From: an archaeon
Lineage (GTDB): Archaea > Aenigmatarchaeota > Aenigmatarchaeia > GW2011-AR5
DNA length: 64,000 nucleotides
NCBI GenBank assembly: GCA_028279825.1
Contig: JANQNA010000007.1
Coordinates: 1-64,000 of the forward strand
Reading direction: 5' to 3'
The first letter of the stretch is position 1. The number at the start of each line of letters is the position of its first letter. A program made the translations under genes and the position numbers. Shown here in pieces: positions 1 through 12,000 of the stretch. The notes beneath the pieces were generated by a model, which saw only the letters and a list, made by a program, of their open reading frames with translations, was not told the origin of the DNA and searched no databases.

Positions 1-1
1 T

Positions 2-3000
2 GTTGGCTGGTACAACTGTACGTTTGACAGTACTGGACACAGTGAAGGTAACTGGTCTGTAGACATTAACTCTACAAAGCAGTACTTCCTGCCAAACACC
101 ACAACATGGATGAACAGATTCTGGCTGGAAAATGTTGAACCATTAAACCTAACGGAACCAAATGTAACACCATCAAGTGGTGGATGGTCAAGATTGTTTA
201 ACTTCTCTGTAAATCTAAGTGATCAGGAAGGTGACAATCTTACATGTATATTGTGGCTGAACAGAACTGGACAGTTTGTTAACCAGGGCAACATGACGTT
301 GATCAATACGACAGCCGGGCAGATATGTTACGTTGAGGTTCATGACTTTGGATTAAGCGACATAGGAACCACAAAACAGTTCTTGTTTGAGTTAAGGGAT
401 ACTTCTTTCAATAACACTTTCAATACTTCAGTATTCAACGGACCAACAATACAGGAATCGCAGGTTACAGTCACATATGTATTTGGAAATAACAGCTACG
501 TCAACAGAAGTGGTATTAACGTAACAGTTCTGAGAGTATTGGTAAATGATACAGAAAATGGAACCCTAGTTGGTGACGGCAACGTGACGTTCTGGGTAAC
601 TACAGATAATTCAAGTGTTGCCATCGGTGTGCTGAACAAAACAAGTAGTGACGGAATATCAAACTATTCATTCCCACCTGATTGTAGCTATAATGTTGGA
701 GACCAAGTATGGTTTGCTGGTGTTACAGATCCTAGATATATAGATGTAAACTCAACTAATCTTTCTCTAGTTATAATTGGTAATCTTGTCAATACTGTGA
801 CCGATCCTTCTGGGCAGAGTTTCTTAAGAGGTGAAAATATTACACTACGTGGAAACCTGACAGATGAGTGTAATAATCGTATAACAGATGCAACTGTTCA
901 GTTTAATTATACACATGGACCTGGTGTGTTCTTGTGTTCAAACGTCAACAACGAGAAGAACCAGTATTTTGTTTATAAGGAAAACACAACAGACTTTGCT
1001 TCAGGTTTGTTAAATCAGACAAAGACGGATGGAGAAAATGTAACATTATTAAATGATACAACAACCACATACTATCCTGTAGGTAACTTCACGTCACAAA
1101 TATTTGATCCGTCTGGTATATCAAACTGGACAAACATTAGTTGGGCTCAAATATCAAACGTAAATACTTCAGTTGTATTACAAGTAAGAAGTTGTAATGA
1201 CGAGAACTGTTCAGGTGAGAACTTCACCGGCCCTGACGGAACCAATGAAAGCTTCTTTACTAATAGTACACTCTCAATACTAGAAAATGTTACAAGTAAC
1301 AGATACTTCCAATACAAAGTTTACTTTAACACATCAAATGAAAATCAAACTGCCTACTTCAACGGAATAAATATAACTTATATGGCATTCTACCTTAATG
1401 GTTACTACAACTGTACGTTGAATACCACGTCTCCAACTATACTTCCAGCAAGGTATTACAATGTTACAATGTTTTCAAATATATCGTTGCACAATGACCA
1501 CTATATAACTGACTTGGATGAGTTCTTCATAAAAACAAGGCCTTATGTTGATAATACATCCATAATACCAATATCAGGCCCTTGGGGTGGAAGATTTAAC
1601 TTTACTGTAAACTTTACCGATGAGGATCTTGATGTCAGCATACTAAGACTTTACATAAACAGAAGCGTTGGTGTTGTACTAGGTGGTGAAAACTCTACTG
1701 TATCAGGAAGGAATATAACGGTCCCGTATACCGTGTCAGAATTCTTCTCCAGTACTGACATTGGTTCAAGAACATATCAATTCAATGCCACTGACTCTAG
1801 AGGTTATACGGCTGCTACTGTGTTTGAAGAGTTCAACCTGACCCCAGATAACGTCAGGGCAGATCACATAATAGGTAATAACAGTATAATTAATAGAAGT
1901 GCCGCTGAAACATTCTTCTTCTCAGTTAAACTTGTTGATATATCAAAGGAAAGTCAGCCTGCATTCCCATCTGCAAAGAAGGGTAAAATATACTATACAA
2001 AAGACGGTGAAAACTATACAAACAGTCCTGACAGGTTTACAAATTCAACTGGTGATATATCTTACTCTCCTGCCGACGTAGACTGCAGTTATGAAATCGG
2101 ACCGCAAACCTGGATGGGTGGTAGCTCCGGAAACACAGAATACTTTGACCAAAATTCCACAGAATTCTACTGGACCGTTATTACTGATCCTTTGGGAGGT
2201 ACTATACAGCAGCCACTATACCAACCATTCAGAAATGGGACGGATCCTATACTATTACGCGGAAACATAAGTGATGACTGTGGTGCTGTAGCCGGTGCGA
2301 CCGTATCATTCCGTGTTACAAAGGGTGGCTTCACATATACGTGTCCTACAACATTAGACGAAGGTAATGGATTTTACAACTGTACTGTATCAGCAGCTGC
2401 AACAGCTGATTGGAATTATGGTATGTATAACATAACCATGGAAATATCGAAACAACACTACAACGGAAGTAACGTCAGCGTGGTAGACACCATATTCATA
2501 ACAAGTCAGCCAAGTGTTAACAGCCTACAACCTCAGTCAGAATTAGGAATAACAACTGGTGGTTGGGGAGAAGACTGGAACTTCAGGGCAACTATACAAG
2601 ATTTGGATGGAAATGATGTTAACGTGTCACTCTATATCAACGTGACGGGACAGTGGGAATTCAGGAATACTACAATGTGTATAAATGAGGCATGTATAAA
2701 TCCTACACCAATAACATTGGGTGACAGTAACTTCACATGTGAACATATAGGATTACGTGGTTTCAACTTTACTGCCAGAGATGAATGGAATTACACCCCT
2801 TCTGCTACATCTACATTTACTCTTGAACAAGATGATATGGTCATAGAACCTGTATCTGGATTTGGTGGGGAAGTTAACAGAGACGGTAACGACAATGAGA
2901 CACTTGTGATAAGAGGTCTTGATTTAGATAACAGTCAATATCTGGGTGCTGGCAGGAATGGTACAATTTACGTGAGATACAATGACAGTGCGTTTGATGC

Positions 3001-6000
3001 AGGAAACGACACAACGTCTAATTCATCCGGTCATTTCTTCATAGATTTCAATCCTAACTGTTCTTACGCTGTAGGTCCGGCAAAATGGAGAGGTGGAACA
3101 CAAGGTGATGCATGTTACAAGAATGAGCTTTCCGATGATCTGGATATAACAATAAAGGGTCAGTTGAGGCAAGACTTTACATATCCACTCGAAGGTGAAT
3201 CAATACCTGTAGGTGATATGATAATAATAAATGTTACTATACCTACTGACTGTTATGTTGATGGCAATCAGACACAGTCAACTATTTCAATAGAAATGAT
3301 AGGTCCAACTGCCAATGAGAGTTGTGCACCTGTAGTAGATCTTGGACAGCTTGGATACAACTTTACTGACAATACGTCTTCTGACTTTAATCTGGGTGTA
3401 TACAACGGGACAGAGACAGACGGGGAAAATGTAACACTGACAGACAATTCAACCGGACACTATGAGAACTTAACGGGTAACTTTACATCACAGGTATTTG
3501 AGGCTGGAGGTGTGGTTACCTGGAAGAACATTAGCTGGTCTAACGTAACAAATGAGAACACTTCAATAGTTTTACAGGTAAGGAGTTGTAATGATGAGAA
3601 CTGTTCAGGGGAAATATTTACAGGGCCTGATGGGTTCACAACAACGTATTTCACAAATTCAGCGCATACTTCCCTGCAAAACCTGTCAAAGAACAGATAC
3701 TTGCAGTACAGGGCAATACTAAACACTACAGACGCTGATCAGACACCTTACTTGATGGATGTAAAGATTGCCTATATAACGTCTTATTTGGATGGAGATT
3801 ATTCATGCGCATGGAACACCAGCCTTAGGACAGGCGGTAATTACAGTTTCCAGATTAACGCATCAAAGAACAACTACAATCCAAACAACACGCTATATCA
3901 AAACCGCATATACCTGAACAACTCGCCACCTATACTTAACCATTCAAACGTCACACCATCAAGCGGTGGCTGGGGTAGAAACTATTCATTCACGATAGAT
4001 GTAGACGACAGACAATATGATAATGTTACTTGTACATTATTCACGTATACACCAAATGGCTGGACAAACAGAGGTAATCATACCATCTACGGTGGTTATG
4101 GTACATGTAACATAACCGTCTCGTCGATAGACTGCAGTGATATAAATAACTCGATGGTAAACAGATTCAAATGGGAAATAAACGACGGTACAAACCACTA
4201 CAATACAACAAACACAACAGGACCTGGAATAACGCGTGACTTTGTTATAATTGAATATGTTGAAGGTAATAATACAATCTCCAATAGATCCGGTTCACAA
4301 GCAAGGCCTCTTGTCCTGAAGATATTTGACAACATAACACAGAACTATGTTCCTGCCGGAGTCAATGGGACGATATACATAACAAAAGACAGCCAGGTGT
4401 ATGATGATGGGAATGACAATACAACTAACTCTTCAGGTCACCTGAGATTTGACTTTGATCCAACCGGTACTTACGATGTCGGTTATCAGAACTGGACCGG
4501 AGGAACCCATAATGATATATGCTACTATGAGACCAACATAACACAACTCAACGTATCAATATGGGGTGATGTCGTAGGTTCTATAACAACACCGACGCCG
4601 ACAACAGAGTATCTAAGAGGTGCCAATGTAACTATCGTAGTTAACCTTAAAGATGACCTGTTAATCAACATGGAAAACGCCACGACTGATATGAGAACCA
4701 TACATGAAAGCGGGCAAAATTACAGCTGTACTGAATTCTCATATCTAGGAAACGGTGATTACAGATGTATAATAAACACGGGTGACCCTGTTATACCTGC
4801 CAGGTATTACAACTTGTCATTGTATGCAAACAAGAGTTACTATAATCCGGAGAACGAAACAACAGCTGACCTGTTCTTCATAAAAACCGAGCCTGTTTTA
4901 ACAAACATAAGTGTCATATCGGAGGAAGGAAATGCAACAGGCGGGTGGGGTGAGAGGTGGACATTCAATGTTACTGTTACGGATGAAGACCTGGACAATA
5001 TTACCCTAACACTGAAGATCAAAAAGGACTCGGAAGGTGAAGGAAGTTGGGTAACCGTAAATAGTTCGGTATATACATCAAATCCTGATCTTATAGGACC
5101 GATAAACCAGACCATTTCACTTACATACTACAACCCGGCACTCTTCAAAGATGCTCAGGAAGTCTGGAATTATAGATTTGATGCAGAAGACTTCCCTCAC
5201 TTCTATCAAACATCCAGTGATGTAGGTAACTTCACAATAGAAAAGGATGACGTAGTTATAACCCTATTGGCCGGTAATGCCACGACAACCGTGAGACATA
5301 ATTCCACCGCCATATCTCTAACCGTAAACGTAACGGATATAGATGACGATTCACCGGCCTTCTCTTCAAACATAACGTTCTGGGTTACCACAAACTCCAG
5401 TGACAATTCCAGCTGGAACAGTGGCTTTGTTACGTTAACCTCCGGTATTGGTGTTGCGACAATACCATTCAATCCTGGTTGTACGTACACAACCGGCCCA
5501 CAGTACTGGAGAGCTGGTACAAAGAATGATCCTTACTATGAATATGTAAACAGTACTAACTTTACAACAACGATCGTGACATTCCTCAACATAACAATCA
5601 TAAATCCTTCCGGTGAAGCGTACTTAATAGGTTCAAACGTGCCTATGAGAGTTAACCTTACGGATGAGTGTGAAGGTATTCCTGGAGCCGAGGTAACCAT
5701 AGCTGACAAGTTCTCCGGTGTAGTATTTGATTGTGTTCCGCCAAAACATAGCGGTACAATAGAAGAAGGTGGTGGAAGTTACGTGTGTAATTTCGACAGT
5801 TCCGGCATGCCGTTCAAGTATCATGATGTGGAAGCCTCTGCAAGAAAGCAATACTTTGGAGATTATCCTTCATGGAATATAACCCTGAAAACACAGGCAT
5901 TCTTCCTGGCAAGTGCACCAAGTCTAGGTACACCTAATGTTGATCTTCTCCTGGCCGGATGGGGTAAGACGCATACATTCTCCGGTGCTGTAACAGACCA

Positions 6001-9000
6001 GGACCAGAATAATAACACAATAACACTGTGGCATAGCATAGACGGTGAGAACTTTACAATAAAGAATGCACAAAATGTAAGTCCTACATATTCAGGGTTC
6101 CCATTCAGTTTCCTGGAAGAATTCATTTGCAGTAACTACCTCAACGCCACCAACGGTACCAACTACTTTAAGATAAACGCCACAGACGCATTTAACTTTT
6201 CTGATGAGTCTTCAATATACAACTTTACCCTAAGACCTGACGCGGTTACTGTGACAGTAAGTACAATTAACTCTTCCCTGGACGTCAGGAGACAAAACAA
6301 CGTCAATTCAAATCTGAGAATAGTCATACAGGATACTGACAGGAGCAACGCACGCACCAACGGAACAAATGCTACGATATACATATCTACAAACAACAGT
6401 AACTTCAACGAGACATTAGGTTGTTTATCAGCAGAAGGAAATTGTACGGTGAATTACGATCCTTCATGTTCTTCACTATACGGTCCTCAGGAGTGGAAGG
6501 GTGGAACAACTGATGTTTGTTATGACTACGTAAACTCTACACCTAGAAACATTACAATAATAGGACAGTTAGGTGTTACAATAACCAAGCCCGAGAATAA
6601 TTCCATTGCAAACAGAGGAAATAACCTGAACTTAATATCACACACATACGACGAGTGTGCTGTTAACATAACAGATGCTACAATACTATGGCATAATTCA
6701 ACGTGGTACAACGTAGCAAACGGTTCCAATGTTAACTGGAGTGTGCCTATAACTTACAAGCTTGGATCAGAAACGATAAACGTCAGTGCATTCCACACGT
6801 ATAATGACAATAATACAAACATGAGTAACATACGCGTGTTTGGATTCTCCAGAATAAGCGGTATAATACCTGCAAACAACAGTGAGATAGATGCAGGTGC
6901 CAACATAGTAATACAATGTAACGTGACTGATTCCAACTTTTCAAATCCTCTGGAGAATTATTCTGTAGAGTTCTATCACACCAACCTCACGAACCACAGC
7001 ATTTCAATAGGAAGTGAGCTGACAAATGTAAACGGTACGGCTACAAATAACTGGTCTACAACATTTGAGGCTGCGGGTGTCTACGACATATTCTGTAATA
7101 TAACAGAGAACGTAACCCAATTCTATAACGCTTCTGATAACAGAGCAACTACAACAATTACACTGCTCAGAAAGCTGCTAATACAGACTATAGACGTTAG
7201 TACAAGCGATATCTATAGAAACGACAGCTACAGTCCTTTCAAGACAAATATAACCGTGGAGATTGACGATGCGTATATTGGACCTGCTGTTGGAGCAGAC
7301 GTAAGATTCTATAATTACACAGGATTGCTGGGAAATTGTACAACCAATTCAACTGGGCACTGCATATTCAACTATAATCCTGCCAACACTTCAATTCCTG
7401 ATCTTTTCACAATATACGTTAACGCTACCCTGGCAGGCAGTGAAGACTCTGATACTAATACGACCCAGATTATTGTAAGAGGTATATTAAGCGCCAATAT
7501 AACTTATCCTGTAAATGGCACACAAATTCCTAAATCAGGCGGTTTGACATTGAACGTTACGATCAGTACAGAAAACTATGAGACCTTGCCTGTAGGAACT
7601 ACAATAAAATGGTACAATGACAGTGACATAAATATAGCAAATGGCTCTGATACCTCAATCCCTCAGCCAACTGTGGCCATACAAAGAACCGGCTATAACA
7701 TATTCACTGTAAATGCGACCAAACAATACTACGATCTGGGTGAGGACACTGTAAATATAACAATAACCAGTCTTGCAGACGTTTATTGGGATGTGCCTAT
7801 ACCTGCAGCGTATGTTCCTTACCCGCATCCATTCTTTGTGGGATGTAACGTGACTGATTATGCATCTGGTTCAGGCATATCAGACTATCTGGTTAACTTC
7901 TCATATAAATGGAGCAACGGAACTGACACGTATAACGGAACGTTCCTTTCATCACCGGAAGGAGTGGCAAATTACAGCTTCAAACCTATACAAAAAGGTG
8001 AAATACTGTTCAACTGTACAATAGGTGGAAATGCCTCACAGTTCTATAGTGCCAACAGAGACAATGACAGTTCCCTGTTCTATGTGAGAGATATGAATCC
8101 ACCATACATATTCAACAGATCAATAACACCTAATGCAAGTATTGAAGCAAATGTAAATGTCACTAACTTTACTGTGTCCGTAGAAGATAATTACGACCTT
8201 TCAGACGTCTGGATTTACCTTGTGCTTCCAAACGGAACTACAATAAACATTACCATGGCAAACATATCTTCACCTAGCTACCACAACGGCACAGAGAATA
8301 CAACCACAAGATACTTTGCGAATTATACACCAGTAATAGGTGGTAACCACACAGTACTTGCTTTTGCGCGTGATATGCCTCCGGAGAGTAATGTCGGTAA
8401 TGCAACAATCGGAACATTTGAAGTTGTAGGTAACATAACCGGCCTGCTTTCACAGTGTGCAAATGATACATCAGATGGTGATGGAACCGACTGTGATTCA
8501 ATAGTTACTGCTGGTGCTATATCCCAGATACAAAACTACACGTTCACAATAGAAGCTGTTTTCACCAACCTTGGTCCTTCATTTTCATACGACACCAATC
8601 TTTCACACCTAGAGAATCCTTCTGGCAGCGTTGTATACAATGAATCGCAACGACAATGTGGTGATATAAACATCGGTGATAACTGTACATGGAAATTCAG
8701 TGTAACTATCCCTAAGTCTACACCACCTGGAATAATAACAACCAATGTAGTTGCAAACTGGAGAAACCCTGATATGACTACAGGTGAACATCAGAACCAG
8801 ACGGAAATAACTGTAAGTTCAAATCCAATAGTCAATATATCCGATGAACGCATAGACGTTGCAGTACAACATGGCCGCACCGAGGAAATAGCAAATATTT
8901 CAACGATGTCTTATGGTAATGACGAAATAAGAGATGTTTTTGTAACATGGTATGGAATAAGTAATGTAGAAAACGGCAAAAACCTGGCTACGGATTGTCC

Positions 9001-12000
9001 ATTATGTACATTGTTCATTGAACCTAACCAGACAGGTTTTCTGAATGCCGGTGAAAACCTTACATCAGCTGTCAGGGCAACAGTACCACTTGGTAAGGAT
9101 CCTGGAAGTTATTACGCCAAGATAAGATCGAATTCAAGCAATGCAGGTTACGACGAAATTCTGCTAAACTTGACAATTCCTTCAAACAGATCCTGGATAC
9201 AGAGCATCAACATACCATCTGTTTACATTGCTTCACTGAACACATCCGGAAACCTTGGCAATATATCAGTTATAAACACAGGGAATGAGAAAATAACATA
9301 CACTATTGTAAAGGGTGGTGACAATGGAATATTAAGCATAGAAGGCTTCTCGGCCTACTCATTTGATCTTGAAAAACAGATTACAAGAAACATATCTATA
9401 AACTATTCCGTTCCTGCCACGGCAACACAAGGTCTGTATAATGTAACGATTCTTATAAGAAATCCAACGGCCGAGCCTACGCAACGTAACGTTACATTTG
9501 TATTGAACGTGTCTGACACACCGCCTATACTTACCAACACTTTGATATATCCACTAGAATTTGAATTAGGATTTGAAAACATATCATTCCAGACAGATGC
9601 AACTGATAACTTTGGTGTAGATAAAGTATGGGCCAATATATCAACTCCGTTCAATACAAGTGAGATAGCCAACCTGACAAACTTATACAACATAACTTAT
9701 GTAGGAAATTACAGTGTAAATATTTCCGGCCTGTACCAGATAATGATATGTGCGAATGATACAAACAACTTACTGAGTTGTACAAACTTAACAAACGTTA
9801 CAAGTTCAGATACAACCACACTCCAGCTATTTACAATACCGGGTAATCTGACTGCCCAATACATAACCAGTCTGGCAAACCACACAATGAATGTAGTTCT
9901 AAGCCTGAACAACACTGGCGGATCAAGAGCGTTTAACGTAACGATGAACCTGACTTCGCTGAGCCCTAACGTCACAATAAACAACACGTACTTTGATCAT
10001 GTCATAATATACAAGAATTCAGCTGGTCTAAATGCAACGCTATTCTTTGTGAATGTTTCAACACAACCTGGTACATACATATTCAATGCCAGTTTGTACT
10101 GGGTTAATCTGGATGGATCCAATGTAAGCGCTGTGCACCCACTTCAGTTTAATGTAAGTTCAAATCCACAGATTAACGTATCGTCCAACTCAATAATCTA
10201 CCCTGTATATGACGGTCAGACCGGAAAGGTTCCAACAAACATAACCTCGTACGGTAACGTTAACGCCTCTTACATAGAATTTGAATGCATATCAGGAGAG
10301 ATATGCAATAACTTCACGGTGGAATTTGAACCTTCAAACATATCAAACATGGGAATAGTATCAACACGTCCGATAAATATATCTGTTACAGTGCCGTTAC
10401 AATACGAGACAGGATCGTACTCAGGTGTTGTACAGGTCAAATGGTACCAAAACAGGACTAACAACATAAGCCTGGAAATAGTCGTACCGGCCAACATAAC
10501 ATGGACACATGATCTGGATAACATAAGCTTAACTGTATACAATGACCAACAGGGTGTATTTGGATACGTTAACGTGACAAACTTCGGAAATATAGATACT
10601 CCTCTTAATCTTACCGTCAATGGAAGTATCGCACCTTACATAATCCTTAACCAGAGCAACATAACATTACCATATGCCGGTTCTGTTTTGATACCGATAC
10701 ACTATTCAACCTCTGATATAGAAAACAAAACATTGAACCTGACCGGTGCATTCATAACTAATCTTACAGGGCCGCTCAGAGAAAACTCAAGTACAAGAGA
10801 GGTTGGCACTGATCTTATAATGTACATAGAAAAATACAAGGTACAGATAGAATATCCGACAACACAAGTACCGATAATAGGTGTTGATCCGGGAGAAAAT
10901 GTGACGATAAAAGTAAATGTAACTGACAATGAAACAATAAGCAGCAACGTAACCTTCATAACAATGATACATAACAGTACCTTCTGGGTAATAGTCAATA
11001 CAACTGCTACGTACAATTCAACAGATTCAACGTGGTCACTGAACTTCACCGCACCGGATATAACACTACAAAGAGCTTACGGATTGAATGTAACTGCTAT
11101 ACAGAACCTGACAAATGTAACTTCTAGAAACAGAACTGACATGGAGTTAAATTCAATAATTTACAACGACAGTACATTACCGGCTATAGTAAACGAAATT
11201 CCTGTCAGAGTACTCCAGAACAGCAGCATAACAATAAGAAGCAACATAACCGAATCCGGCGGAATACAAAATGTAACCTCCAATATCACAACGCCAGACG
11301 GAAATGTGACACAAACAACCAGCACGTTAAACGGATCAAGCGGTGATATATACATATACACCACCCCATTCGACAATACAACAATACTTGGAGTATACAC
11401 TTTCAGGATATCAGTATGCGACATAACTGGTAACTGCAACTCAAGTGCAGAAACGTTTGAAATATATCCAACTGCATTGTTCTATGGTGATGTTGAGGAT
11501 GTGGAAGCATTGGCGGAACCTCCGCTTAACGTAAGCTTCAAATTCAAAGACTACGGAACATCTTCAGAAAGGTTCAACTTTGGAGTCAATCAGACTGACG
11601 GCAGCTTCAATGAGACTATTGACATAAAATCTTATGACATGGACATAGATATCCACAATCCGTTCATGATAACCACGATAGAACTGGGTAATCTTATTAT
11701 AGCCGGTGATACAAGAGAGCCTATAACGTTAGGTCGTATACCTAATGCAAGAACATCAACAAGTGTTCTAAAGGGATTGTACATATCAGATAATCTTACA
11801 TTTACTTCAGCTTACATAGAAATTGACTTCTCGGAATGTCTTAACGAAGGGTGCGGTAAACCAATCTATGACCCTAGACATCTTGCAATATACAAATATA
11901 CCGGATCATGGGTACCAAAAGTTAGTTCATCCCTGAATGACCAGTGGACAAGGTTGTCCAATATAGACGGTGACAACGCCGATGGAACAGTAAACCTGAC

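Noticed and set aside
3460-11439. Many 60-116-aa antisense ORFs under the giant gene
   Set aside because: No promoters, start signals or recognisable domains; the sense frame is continuous and modular
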